DNA of 64,000 bases from Bacillaceae bacterium (lineage in GTDB: Bacteria; Bacillota; Bacilli; JACDOE01): NCBI GenBank assembly GCA_017656255.1, contig JACDOE010000001.1, positions 433,205 to 497,204 on the forward strand, in the 5' to 3' direction. The notes under the pieces were generated by a model. The model saw only the letters and a list, made by a program, of their open reading frames with translations, ran no database searches and had not been told where the DNA came from. The position numbers and the translations under genes are program-made. Shown here piece by piece: positions 9,389 through 17,627 of the stretch. The first letter of the stretch is position 1. Every line of letters starts with the position of its first letter.

Positions 9389-10474
9389 ATGCAGGCAAAA
9401 CGTCAACTGGCAAATGTACCGGTCTATCAGCCGGGAAAACCGATGGAAGAAGTTCAGAAGGAACTGGGGCTTAAAACAGTGATAAAACTGGCTTCCAATG
9501 AAAACCCGTTCGGTTTTTCGCCGGCTGTGAGGGAAACAATCCAGCATGAGCTGGAAATGATGCCGATTTATCCCGATGGTGGTAGTCTTGAGCTTCGTGC
9601 GGTTATGTCCGAGAAACTGGGAGTCCCCCAGGATCATCTGATTTTTGGTAACGGGTCCGATGAGATAATTCAATTTATCTCCAGGACATACCTGCAAGAA
9701 GGGACCAATACGGTCATGGCCACACACACTTTTCCCCAGTACAAATCCAATGCGATGATCGAGAATGCGGAGATTAGAGAAATCCCGCTGAAAAACGGCG
9801 ATCATGATCTGGATGCCATGCTGAATGCGATTGATGATCAGACCCGGGTCGTCTGGATCTGCAATCCGAACAATCCGACCGGGACGATTGTCAGATCTGA
9901 GGAACTGGTTTCATTTCTGGATCAAGTTTCATCTGATGTTCTGGTTGTCCTGGATGAAGCCTATTATGAATATGTTACCGACCCTAAATATCCGGATTCT
10001 GTGTCATTACTTGAACGATATCCCAATTTACTGATTTTACGCACATTTTCCAAAATTTACGGGCTGGCATCGCTGAGAATCGGATATGGAATCGGCCATC
10101 CGGATGTAATCGATGACTTGAATCATGTACGGGAACCTTTCAATACTAATCGTCTTGCACAAAAAGCAGCGGTGGCGGCGCTAGCGGACCAGGATTTTAT
10201 TCAACAATGCCGGGCCATGAATCGTAAAGGGCTAGAACAATTGTATGAAGGGTTCAAGCGGTTGAATTTGACTTACTATCCATCCCAGGCTAACTTTGTA
10301 CTGGTCCATGTCAAAAAAGACGGGAATGACGTCTTTAACGCCCTCCTGCATAAAGGCATTATTGTACGCTCCGGTGTACCGCTCGGATTTCCTGAATATA
10401 TCCGTATGACCGTTGGTACCGAAGAACAAAACAAGAAAGTATTGAATGCTCTTGCCGATGTGCTGGATCAATAA
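9389..10474 (+). CDS. hisC: histidinol-phosphate / aromatic aminotransferase
   Basis: Class I/II PLP aminotransferase of 361 residues. In Bacillus the enzyme at this locus serves both histidine synthesis and the last transamination to Phe/Tyr, which explains its place in the aromatic supraoperon. Visible motifs are ASNENPFG near residue 33, WICNPNNPTG, LDEAYYEY, and the PLP lysine in RTFSKIYGLASLRIGYG. GGAG abuts the ATG at 9389; AGGGGTG (9376-9382) has better spacing and may be the working ribosome binding site. Confidence 0.93.
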   Translation: MQAKRQLANVPVYQPGKPMEEVQKELGLKTVIKLASNENPFGFSPAVRETIQHELEMMPIYPDGGSLELRAVMSEKLGVPQDHLIFGNGSDEIIQFISRTYLQEGTNTVMATHTFPQYKSNAMIENAEIREIPLKNGDHDLDAMLNAIDDQTRVVWICNPNNPTGTIVRSEELVSFLDQVSSDVLVVLDEAYYEYVTDPKYPDSVSLLERYPNLLILRTFSKIYGLASLRIGYGIGHPDVIDDLNHVREPFNTNRLAQKAAVAALADQDFIQQCRAMNRKGLEQLYEGFKRLNLTYYPSQANFVLVHVKKDGNDVFNALLHKGIIVRSGVPLGFPEYIRMTVGTEEQNKKVLNALADVLDQ

Positions 10475-10512
10475 CTGTTTTGCATGATAGAGACGAAGCT
10501 GGAGGATGTTGT

Positions 10513-11613
10513 ATGAGAAAGAAAGTCGCACTTCTGGGAGTGGGCCTGATCGGGGGATCGCTGGCCCTCTCCCTGAAACCGAATGAAGATGTATATGTGA
10601 CCGCTTTTGATGTCAATGAAGATAATTTGATAAAGGCGAGGCGGCGCGGTGTGATAGATGAAGGGACCACTCAGTTGGCGGAAGCAGTCGTTGATGCCGA
10701 CTTTATTTTTTTGTGTGCCCCGGTCAGCAAATTATATGAACTGATTTCTTTTTTACGTTACACGCCTCTCAAAAAAGGGGCTGTCATTACAGATACCGGC
10801 AGTATCAAAAAAGCCATTGTGGAATTCGGCAAAGGATTTGAAGAAAAAGGGGTTTACATGATCGGTGGCCACCCCATGGCCGGTTCCCATAAATCCGGGG
10901 TTGAGGCTGCCAGCGATCGCCTGTTTGAAAATGCCTACTATGTGCTCACCCCTCTGGCAAATACGCCGGAAGACAAAGTGGCTGAATTGAAAGATTTACT
11001 GTCCTGGACCCGGGCCCGGGTTGTGGTGATGAACCCGGACGAACACGACCGTGTTGTAGGGGCTATCAGCCATTTTCCTCATTTAGTGGCTTCTGCTCTG
11101 GTTAATCAAGTGGCGTCCTACGATACCGACAATAAGTGGTATCAGCGTCTGGCAGCCGGCGGATTTCGTGACATTACCCGGATTGCTTCCAGTAACCCGG
11201 AAATGTGGCGGGATATTACGCTGAACAACCGGGATGTTTTACTGACACTTATCGAAGACTGGCAACGGTCAATGAATGAAATTGCTGCCTATATCAGAGA
11301 AAATAACGAAAAAGAAATTGAATCATTTTTCCGATCCGCACGGGAATACAGGGACGGCCTTCCGGAAAGGCAAAAGGGAGCCATCTCTCCGGTTTATGAA
11401 CTCTATGTCGATGTACCGGACCATCCCGGTGTGATCGGAAAAATCACCACACTCCTCGGAGAAAACCAGATCAGTATTACCAACATCAAGATTCTGGAGA
11501 TCAGGGAAGATATTATGGGTGTTTTGCAGATTAGTTTTCGCAATCAACAGGACCTGGATCATGCCAGAGATCTTCTTCAGGATAATGGTTATTCGGTCTA
11601 TCTCATGGATTAG
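10513..11613 (+). CDS. tyrA: prephenate dehydrogenase with C-terminal ACT domain
   Basis: NAD-dependent oxidative decarboxylation of prephenate to 4-hydroxyphenylpyruvate (tyrosine branch). About 366 residues: a Rossmann domain opening ALLGVGLIGGSLALSL, catalytic-domain motifs GGHPMAGSHKSGVEAA and ISHFPHLVASALV, then an ACT regulatory domain in about the last 75 residues (VDVPDHPGVIGKITTLL), as in Bacillus TyrA. The frame is open from a TTG at 10480, but ATG 10513 with GGAGG (10501-10505) 7 nt upstream is preferred. The ACT domain implies amino-acid feedback. Confidence 0.95.
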   Translation: MRKKVALLGVGLIGGSLALSLKPNEDVYVTAFDVNEDNLIKARRRGVIDEGTTQLAEAVVDADFIFLCAPVSKLYELISFLRYTPLKKGAVITDTGSIKKAIVEFGKGFEEKGVYMIGGHPMAGSHKSGVEAASDRLFENAYYVLTPLANTPEDKVAELKDLLSWTRARVVVMNPDEHDRVVGAISHFPHLVASALVNQVASYDTDNKWYQRLAAGGFRDITRIASSNPEMWRDITLNNRDVLLTLIEDWQRSMNEIAAYIRENNEKEIESFFRSAREYRDGLPERQKGAISPVYELYVDVPDHPGVIGKITTLLGENQISITNIKILEIREDIMGVLQISFRNQQDLDHARDLLQDNGYSVYLMD

Positions 11614-11628
11614 GAGGGAGCTTTCAAG

Positions 11629-12915
11629 ATGATGACAGTATTGCCAGCCAAAATGATCAAGGGAGAAGTAGTGGTACCCGGCGATAAATCAATATCACAT
11701 CGGGCTGTGATGTTCAGTTCACTGGCTGAAGGTGAAACCGAGATCACCGGATTCCTGGCGGGTGCAGATTGTCTGAGTACCATTGCATGTTTTCAAAAAA
11801 TGGGAATAGAGATTAAACAGGTTGATGACCGGGTTTCAGTGAAAGGAAAAGGATGGTTTGGACTCAAAGAACCGCACAACATATTGGATGTGGGGAATTC
11901 CGGTACAACCATCCGTTTGATGATGGGGATTTTGTCCACCCAACCTTTTCACAGTGTGCTGATCGGGGATGAATCCATCGCCAGACGGCCCATGAGCCGG
12001 GTCGCCGGCCCGCTTTCGAAAATGGGGGCCCGTATAGATGGACGACAAAACGGGGAATATACACCTATTTCGATGCGGGGCGGTGGATTGTCCGGGATTG
12101 ATTTTCAATCATCAGTTGCCAGTGCTCAGGTTAAATCAGCCATTTTATTGGCAGGAATCCAGGCTGAAGGAACGACATCGGTCTTAGAACCGTACTTGAG
12201 CCGCGACCATACGGAGAGAATGCTGTCATCATTCGGGGTCACGCTGGATCGAACTGAAAACAAAGTGATGATTGAAGGGGGACAGTCCCTGATCACACCT
12301 GAAAAAATAGAAGTTCCCGGTGATATTTCATCTGCCGCCTTTCTGATGGTGGCTGCCACCATTCTGTCTGGCAGTGATCTGACCATCAAAAATGTGGGGG
12401 TGAACCCGACACGTTCTGGTATTGTCGATGTGCTTATGAACATGGGAGCCAGCATCAAACTGGAAAATCAACGGATCCGAAACGGGGAACCTGTTGCCGA
12501 TATACATATTCAATCCAGTGATCTGAAAGGGATTGAAATCGGGGGCAGTTTGATTCCGCGTTTGATTGATGAAATCCCGGTTATTGCTGTACTAGCTGCA
12601 TTTGCAGAAGGTGAAACAGTGATTCGGGATGCTGCGGAGTTAAAAGTCAAGGAAACCAACCGTATCGAGACGGTTGTGACGGAATTATCCAAATTGGGGG
12701 CTGACATTCAAGCGACAGATGATGGTATGATTATAAGAGGAACCGGATCGCTTCAGGGAGCTGTATGCCAGACCCATGGCGACCATAGAATCGGAATGGC
12801 CATGGCTGTTGCCGGACTGGCAGCACGGGGAAATACGATCATTGAAGGAGAGGAATGTATCAATGTTTCCTTTCCCGGATTTTTCAATCTTTTAAAAAAG
12901 ATCACGATTTTATAA
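11629..12915 (+). CDS. aroA: 3-phosphoshikimate 1-carboxyvinyltransferase (EPSP synthase)
   Basis: Makes EPSP from shikimate-3-phosphate and PEP; 428 residues, named aroE in B. subtilis. The four short motifs usually used to recognise class II EPSP synthases are all present: GDKS (N-terminal), SAQVK, SRDHTER and NPTR. Other landmarks are [28 protein letters not shown] and HGDHRIGMA. Two tandem ATGs at 11629/11632 follow a TAGGAGGG ribosome binding site that overlaps the tyrA stop. Last gene of the supraoperon; a new promoter starts within 20 nt of its end. Confidence 0.96.
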   Translation: MMTVLPAKMIKGEVVVPGDKSISHRAVMFSSLAEGETEITGFLAGADCLSTIACFQKMGIEIKQVDDRVSVKGKGWFGLKEPHNILDVGNSGTTIRLMMGILSTQPFHSVLIGDESIARRPMSRVAGPLSKMGARIDGRQNGEYTPISMRGGGLSGIDFQSSVASAQVKSAILLAGIQAEGTTSVLEPYLSRDHTERMLSSFGVTLDRTENKVMIEGGQSLITPEKIEVPGDISSAAFLMVAATILSGSDLTIKNVGVNPTRSGIVDVLMNMGASIKLENQRIRNGEPVADIHIQSSDLKGIEIGGSLIPRLIDEIPVIAVLAAFAEGETVIRDAAELKVKETNRIETVVTELSKLGADIQATDDGMIIRGTGSLQGAVCQTHGDHRIGMAMAVAGLAARGNTIIEGEECINVSFPGFFNLLKKITIL

Positions 12916-12934
12916 AAAAATTTCAAGAAAATTA

Positions 12935-12962
12935 TTGACAACTTAAATTTTGTCGGTATAAT
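12935..12962 (+). promoter_or_regulatory. SigA-type promoter of the 13136-14753 operon
   Basis: Consensus TTGACA (12935-12940), a 16-nt spacer and consensus TATAAT (12957-12962); start expected near 12969. It drives a leader of about 165 nt before the first gene. Confidence 0.8.
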
Positions 12963-12968
12963 TACAAG

Positions 12969-13135
12969 TATAGTATGGTTTCTCTCCACTCCTATCCATA
13001 TAATTTTGTAAGCCCTTTCAATTTAAGGGGAGTCGTCGTAAGACGGCTTTTTTTTTGTGCTTTTTCAAACGAACAGGATAATGTTCATATTCTAATCCTC
13101 CTTCTCATAAGGATTAAACGAAGGAGGAGTAGAAG
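12969..13135 (+). promoter_or_regulatory. structured leader RNA with terminator and SD-masking hairpin
   Basis: The leader contains, in order: a small hairpin CCCTT (13013-13017)/AAGGG (13025-13029); an intrinsic terminator (13031-13056); and two mutually exclusive hairpins. One pairs TAATCCT (13093-13099) with AGGATTA (13110-13116). The other pairs TCCTCCTTC (13096-13104) with GAAGGAGGA (13120-13128), which is the ribosome binding site of the gene at 13136. AAGCC (13010-13014) can also pair with GGCTT (13045-13049) and break the terminator. I do not recognise a known riboswitch class. Confidence 0.6.
13031..13056 (+). terminator. leader terminator upstream of 13136
   Basis: AGTCGTC (13031-13037) pairs with GACGGCT (13042-13048; one G-U pair) around a GTAA loop, then nine T (13048-13056). 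It sits between the promoter at 12935 and the first gene, so full-length transcription needs readthrough. It may also produce a short RNA of about 90 nt. Confidence 0.78.
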
Positions 13136-13642
13136 ATGGCTCTTTTATATGCCGGATTATTTCTGCTGACATTAACGCTACTGATCGTGATAAAATCAGT
13201 GCTTTTTCCCCTGTTGATCTGGCGCTTTCTTCCCGTAAATGATTTTGCTTCCACACTCTATGAAGTTCTGATTATGTCGACCGGAGCGGTTACCGTCCTC
13301 GTCTTGATCGGAATGGGATATGCAGGAAAGCACTATTTTTTTCTAAAACCCGGCCAGCACGTTGTAACGAATCTGTTGATCTTCCTTCCTTTTTTTGTGC
13401 CATCTTTAAATCCTGTCTATGAGCGATCGTATGATTATTCGGCGTTATTTACCCGTTATCTTGCAGAATGTGGCGATTTACTGGGGGAGCCGGTTCGGCT
13501 GCTTTTCTTTGTTCAGAAAGGGACCGGTTTAATCTCGCTTTGTTTGGGATTTCTGCTTGTTTTGACGGGTCGCCTGGTTACCATCGATCGTGATGTGGAG
13601 TACAGGCCCATCAGCTATGAAAAAAGGATGACGGAGGGCTGA
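13136..13642 (+). CDS. four-helix membrane protein of unknown function
   Basis: A 168-residue hydrophobic protein that I do not recognise. Membrane segments are predicted by eye at about 4-28, 46-65, 78-96 and 128-147, with an extracytoplasmic or cytoplasmic loop (about 97-127) containing NPVYERSYDYSALFTRY. The C-terminus is short, charged and soluble. It has a strong GAAGGAGGAG ribosome binding site that can be hidden in a leader hairpin. One nt separates it from the amidohydrolase-like gene, so the two are one operon. This pair is not found at this site in B. subtilis, where ypiA follows aroE. Confidence 0.75.
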   Translation: MALLYAGLFLLTLTLLIVIKSVLFPLLIWRFLPVNDFASTLYEVLIMSTGAVTVLVLIGMGYAGKHYFFLKPGQHVVTNLLIFLPFFVPSLNPVYERSYDYSALFTRYLAECGDLLGEPVRLLFFVQKGTGLISLCLGFLLVLTGRLVTIDRDVEYRPISYEKRMTEG

Positions 13643-13643
13643 A

Positions 13644-14753
13644 ATGGATATTGTGCTGACTGGAGGAAAGGTCGTTACATCAAAAGGTGTCTGCCTTGCA
13701 GATGTTTATGTCAGGGGTGAGAAAATCGATTACATCAAGGAATATTCCCCCTTATACCCTGTAACCCTGAATAAAAAGATGGCAAGTGGTCATGGGCCAC
13801 ATATTTACGATGTCAGCGGTTTTTATATTCTTCCGGGTCTCATCCAGCAACAGGCTTTTCTGGCACAGGCACGCCCCGATCGGGACGAATACCGGGAGAT
13901 TATGTATGAGTGGATGAGAAGAGGATTTACATCATTTGCCGATATGATTTATTATGATCGGTCTCTTCGTAAAAAAGATGGCGGAATCACAGAAAACATC
14001 GGTTACCATGGAAACAGCTATCTCGACTTTTTTTTAAAGATGAGAATTCCACTGGAACGATTAAATGCAGAATTGATTCGTATATGTGGCAAACACAGCA
14101 TCAAGGTTATTGTCGTGTCTCTGCACCAGGCGAGGGAGATTCTTAAAAAAGACTGGGAACCAGTTGTTAACAGTTTACACAGGTGGAAAATCTCTTTACA
14201 ATTAGATTACAATCCCGAAAACTTCACAAAAAAAGAAGTGTTTGTCCTTGTTCGAAACTGCATACATATTGTACGGGCATATGGGATTCGTTTCATTCTG
14301 CCCGTACCGAAACCGTCCCTGCTTCAGATCTCCGTGAGGACGGCATATCTGTCAATGATAAATGTAAAACAGTGGGAATGGCTTAAAGATGTGACGGATA
14401 GAGCTGATCTTTTTTCTGGCCCTCAACTTCCAGGTTTATCTGTAAAAAAAGACAACGATCAACAGATAAAGTGGGAAAACCATTTTGTGCAGTTATCCCG
14501 CCTGGCCGGTGCCAATATTGCCAAATTGTTTGGGGTGTTTCCCAGAAAAGGAACCCTAACAGCTGGAAGTGATGCCGACCTGGCTCTTTATAAAATACCT
14601 GCAGAAAAGGGGTCGCTGGTACCCGCTTCGGTGATGGTGAAAGGTAAATTTGTAACGGGACGATGGGCTGATTGCCATCCATACAGCCTTCGGGGCAGAG
14701 GGCGATACCTGACTGGAAACAACAGTTTGTCTTTTACCATTTCTCCCTACTAA
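13644..14753 (+). CDS. amidohydrolase-like protein lacking metal-binding motifs
   Basis: A 369-residue protein with the frame of a dihydropyrimidinase/dihydroorotase-type amidohydrolase. The N-terminal beta-sandwich is VLTGGKVVTSKGV with YVRGEKIDYI, the barrel entry GFYILPGLI lies near residues 60-68, and the C-terminal LAGANIAKLFGVFPRKGTL plus AGSDADLALYKI is a classic closing segment. The HxH metal motif that should follow PGLI is replaced by QQQAF, and no later GTDHAP-like motif is seen. It is probably a pseudoenzyme or a scaffold. It is co-transcribed with the preceding membrane protein. The family call rests on the two conserved ends; function is unknown. Confidence 0.7.
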   Translation: MDIVLTGGKVVTSKGVCLADVYVRGEKIDYIKEYSPLYPVTLNKKMASGHGPHIYDVSGFYILPGLIQQQAFLAQARPDRDEYREIMYEWMRRGFTSFADMIYYDRSLRKKDGGITENIGYHGNSYLDFFLKMRIPLERLNAELIRICGKHSIKVIVVSLHQAREILKKDWEPVVNSLHRWKISLQLDYNPENFTKKEVFVLVRNCIHIVRAYGIRFILPVPKPSLLQISVRTAYLSMINVKQWEWLKDVTDRADLFSGPQLPGLSVKKDNDQQIKWENHFVQLSRLAGANIAKLFGVFPRKGTLTAGSDADLALYKIPAEKGSLVPASVMVKGKFVTGRWADCHPYSLRGRGRYLTGNNSLSFTISPY

Positions 14754-14766
14754 AAAGGGATTTTTT
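14744..14766 (+). terminator. intrinsic terminator after the amidohydrolase-like gene
   Basis: Five-bp stem TCCCT (14744-14748)/AGGGA (14756-14760) followed by six T (14761-14766). The stop codon TAA (14751-14753) lies in the loop. The stem is short. Confidence 0.5.
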
Positions 14767-14884
14767 CATGAAGGATTTTGTAAAACGAAAGCGAATTAAT
14801 CAATATTCAGCTTTCACGACATAAATATCAGGGACAAGCTCGAATTTTTTTATTGGATAGATTTTTAATATATTCCGCAACTTT

Positions 14885-14913
14885 TTGTTGCCGTCCAGGT
14901 ATACATATATAAA
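14885..14913 (+). promoter_or_regulatory. putative SigA promoter of the sigma factor gene
   Basis: TTGTTG (14885-14890), a 17-nt spacer and TATAAA (14908-14913), about 40 nt before the ATG at 14954. No convincing ECF-type autoregulatory promoter (GGAAC/CGTC with 16-nt spacing) was found. Confidence 0.35.
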
Positions 14914-14953
14914 AATGGGCGGGAATTCGGAATCGATTAGGGGGTTCCTAAGC

Positions 14954-15547
14954 ATGACCGATTCCCAGTTAATCCGCGAGATTAAAGACGGAAACGTTCA
15001 GTGTTATGGTGAACTGGTGAAGCGTTACGAACGCAAGATATTCGCCTTTATTTTGCACATGTTAAGCGGCTATCAGCAGGAGGCACTGGCCGAAGATTTA
15101 TGCCAGGAAACCTTTTATAAAGCCTTTAAAAGCATACATTCCTTTCGGGATGTGGAAGCCACTTTTTCAACATGGCTTTATACCATAGCCCGAAACACCG
15201 TCTTAAGCGAGTTGAGAAAAAGTAAAAACTCGGAGGTATACATAGAGGATACGAAGCAGATGACAACCGCTTCTTTCGATCAGTTGCCTGAACAGGAGTT
15301 ATTGCGAACCGAACGCGAGCAACTGGTTCGAAAAGCGATTGAGAATTTGCCGGAAAAACAGAGATCGGCCCTGATCCTCAGAGAGTATGAGCAAATGGAG
15401 TATAAAGAAATTGCCGTGATCCTCAATTCGACGGTCAGCTCGGTTAAATCTTTATTATTCCGGGCGCGTAACAGCATTAAAAGTCAACTGGAATCCTATT
15501 TTTCAGAACAGCAGTTAGAAGAAGTTGAAGGGATGAATAAATCATGA
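14954..15547 (+). CDS. ECF-family RNA polymerase sigma factor
   Basis: About 197 residues with sigma-70 region 2 at about 20-90 (AEDLCQETFYKAFKSIHSF, then ATFSTWLYTIARN) and region 4 at about 125-180 (LPEKQRSALILREYEQMEYKEIA, then VKSLLFRARNSIK). Regions 1 and 3 are absent, so it is an ECF (group 4) sigma factor. The frame extends upstream to an ATG at 14885, but ATG 14954 is preferred: AGGGGG (14939-14944) is 9 nt upstream and the product starts MTDSQLIREIKDG like other ECF factors. The gene overlaps the anti-sigma factor by 4 nt (ATGA). Its inducing signal is unknown. Confidence 0.9.
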   Translation: MTDSQLIREIKDGNVQCYGELVKRYERKIFAFILHMLSGYQQEALAEDLCQETFYKAFKSIHSFRDVEATFSTWLYTIARNTVLSELRKSKNSEVYIEDTKQMTTASFDQLPEQELLRTEREQLVRKAIENLPEKQRSALILREYEQMEYKEIAVILNSTVSSVKSLLFRARNSIKSQLESYFSEQQLEEVEGMNKS

Positions 15548-16155
15548 ACTGTAAAGAAGTTCAAAAGCTGACAAGTGAATATAACCTCGAACAACTTCCT
15601 GAAGTAACAGCCAGGAGAGTGGAACACCATCTCGACTCTTGCCCTGCATGCAACCTTGAACTTCAGATATCAGAACATCATGCAGATTCACTTGATTGCG
15701 AAATTCCGGAACATTTTTCGGTCGCTGATCAGGTGATGGATCGTATTTACCAGGATCAAAAATGGGCCTTGCCGGTTACGCAACATGTGGTTCGACTCTC
15801 ACAGAGGATGAAGATGCTGGGGGTTACCATTGCCGCGATGCTCCTGATCTTTTTTACGGCGACGGCTGTATTGTCCCCGGTTCCACATACAGATCAGGCG
15901 GCCGGTAATGGGGAATGGGTAACGTTGAAAGCAGACCAGACGATTTCAGCTGTTCAACCTATCGAAGCAGAGTCGGTGTATATTTCAAATGATACGAATT
16001 CGTCCAGTCAGATTCTGGCCAGTATTGATGCTCCCATTTTCTATTCGGAATCGGTAGCTGATGAGGATGCCGGCGGATTGAATCTATATATTGCTTCTTC
16101 GCTTCTTGGGTTGTTGATGACCTTGATTGTAGTCAGCTGGATGGTTCGAGTCTGA
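15544..16155 (+). CDS. zinc-finger anti-sigma factor, two membrane helices
   Basis: A 203-residue membrane protein encoded in overlap with the ECF sigma gene. Residues 1-40 form a zf-HC2 anti-sigma domain: MNCKEVQKL at the start and HHLDSCPAC near 28-36 give the HxxxCxxC motif. A helix at about 93-115 crosses the membrane, followed by an outside loop of about 60 residues. A second helix lies at the very C-terminus (LYIASSLLGLLMTLIVVSWM). It should hold the sigma factor at the membrane until a surface signal. The second C-terminal helix is unusual for the RsiW/RsiX type, which normally has one. Confidence 0.85.
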   Translation: MNCKEVQKLTSEYNLEQLPEVTARRVEHHLDSCPACNLELQISEHHADSLDCEIPEHFSVADQVMDRIYQDQKWALPVTQHVVRLSQRMKMLGVTIAAMLLIFFTATAVLSPVPHTDQAAGNGEWVTLKADQTISAVQPIEAESVYISNDTNSSSQILASIDAPIFYSESVADEDAGGLNLYIASSLLGLLMTLIVVSWMVRV

Positions 16156-16183
16156 TATGATATAATCTTTTTCTACAAGCATA

Positions 16184-16217
16184 CCTGTTTTTCTGTTCGC
16201 AGAAAAACGGGTTTTTT
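16184..16217 (+). terminator. intrinsic terminator after the anti-sigma gene
   Basis: A 12-bp stem (16184-16195 with 16200-16211), TTCG tetraloop (16196-16199) and six T (16212-16217). Strong. Confidence 0.93.
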
Positions 16218-16268
16218 CGTGTATGACTTCGCAAATAAATGAAGGTTATCGGATGAAGGAGGAGACGG

Positions 16269-17546
16269 ATGGAGAAAAAACTGAAGGACCAGATTCATAA
16301 AGCAACCGAGTCAATTCAAATCGGACAGATTGAGAAAGGATTACAACTCCTCCGGGATGTCAGAGAACGAGCAGGCAAATTTCCGGAAGTGTTGCTGTTG
16401 TTAGCATCGGTATATAGTGAACTCGGCCATATTGATGAAGCAGAAGACGTACTGGACGCCGTTAGTCCCGAATCAAAAGAAACAGAATTTGAAAAAAGAT
16501 TACTGCAGGCAGAAATTAAAATGGATCAGGAAAAATCGGATGAGGCCCTGGACATATTGTTTGATTTGAAAGAGCAAGAGCCTGAGAATCTGCAGGTTCT
16601 CGTCCTTCTGGCTGACTGTTTTGCGTTGCAGGGGTTGACAGAGGTTGCCTGCAAATATCTGGAGCAGGCACTGGAGATTGATCCCGATCAGCCTGAGATT
16701 CGTTCCGTCCTTGGAGAGTTCTATCGTCAACTGGGGGAGGATGATCGGGCGGTTGAACACTGGGATCTGATACTGGATGAAGATGAACAGGAAGACGTTT
16801 TATTTAAAAAAGCTCAGCTCCTGGCACAGTCAGGAAATTTTGAACAGGCGTTGATGCTGTTTAGAAAAATCATCAAAAAAACAGAATCTGCCGATGCCCT
16901 GTTCAGTCATGGTTTTACAGCCTTTCAGACAGGGGAGTGGGATGAGGCGATTCGGTCCCTGAAAAAACTGGTTGCGATCGATCCCGACTATGTCACGGCT
17001 TATCCGGTTCTCGGTGAGTGTTATGTTATGAACGGGGAGAAGGGGAAAGCCATTGAATGTTACCGGAAAGCCTTCGACCGGGATGAAACCGATGAAAAGA
17101 ATGTCATAAGACTTGGTGAACTTTTATTTGAGGAAAGGACATGGCAAGAGGCTGAATTTGTGTTGAAAAAAGCAGTTGAAATCGATCGGGAAAACCCCAT
17201 TCCCTATTACTATCTGGGGAAAATTTCATTAAACCGGGGAGACCTGGAGCAGGCCGCTGATCTGCTTCAATCTTCCGTCGATTATGGCGGTGATTTTCCG
17301 GATCTGATCGAACAGCTATCGGACATTTATATCGACCAGGAAGAATACGAAAAAGCCATTCAGTTGCTTAAACGTGCTGCCATAGATCAACCGGAAAACT
17401 GGAAAATTATCAACCGGCTGGCTGATTTATTTATGGAAGAAGGCAATGTGACAGAAGCGTTGGCCTGGTATGAAAAATCACTGTCCATTCATCCGGAACA
17501 ATATGAAATCTTTGATTTGATAGAGAGATATCGCGCAGACCATTAA
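16269..17546 (+). CDS. ypiA: TPR-repeat protein, YpiA-like
   Basis: 425 residues made almost entirely of tetratricopeptide repeats, for example AFQTGEWDEAIRSLKKLVAI, YVMNGEKGKAIECYRKAF and LNRGDLEQAADLLQSSVDY, spaced 34-36 residues apart. It is acidic and has no signal peptide, so it is a cytoplasmic scaffold or adaptor. Length and location (between the aro supraoperon and ypiB) match B. subtilis ypiA. The ribosome binding site AAGGAGGAG is near ideal. Molecular partners are unknown. Confidence 0.85.
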   Translation: MEKKLKDQIHKATESIQIGQIEKGLQLLRDVRERAGKFPEVLLLLASVYSELGHIDEAEDVLDAVSPESKETEFEKRLLQAEIKMDQEKSDEALDILFDLKEQEPENLQVLVLLADCFALQGLTEVACKYLEQALEIDPDQPEIRSVLGEFYRQLGEDDRAVEHWDLILDEDEQEDVLFKKAQLLAQSGNFEQALMLFRKIIKKTESADALFSHGFTAFQTGEWDEAIRSLKKLVAIDPDYVTAYPVLGECYVMNGEKGKAIECYRKAFDRDETDEKNVIRLGELLFEERTWQEAEFVLKKAVEIDRENPIPYYYLGKISLNRGDLEQAADLLQSSVDYGGDFPDLIEQLSDIYIDQEEYEKAIQLLKRAAIDQPENWKIINRLADLFMEEGNVTEALAWYEKSLSIHPEQYEIFDLIERYRADH

Positions 17547-17627
17547 AACTTCATAACTGGAACAGGTATTCCCTCTTCACAACATGAGAATAATAGAATA
17601 ACGGATCATGTGTGAGGAGGGTTTTCT

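Noticed and set aside
14861..14900. ECF-type autoregulatory promoter before the sigma gene
   Set aside because: A CGTC is present at 14892-14895, but the preceding AAC is only about 10 nt away and there is no GGAAC at 16-nt spacing.
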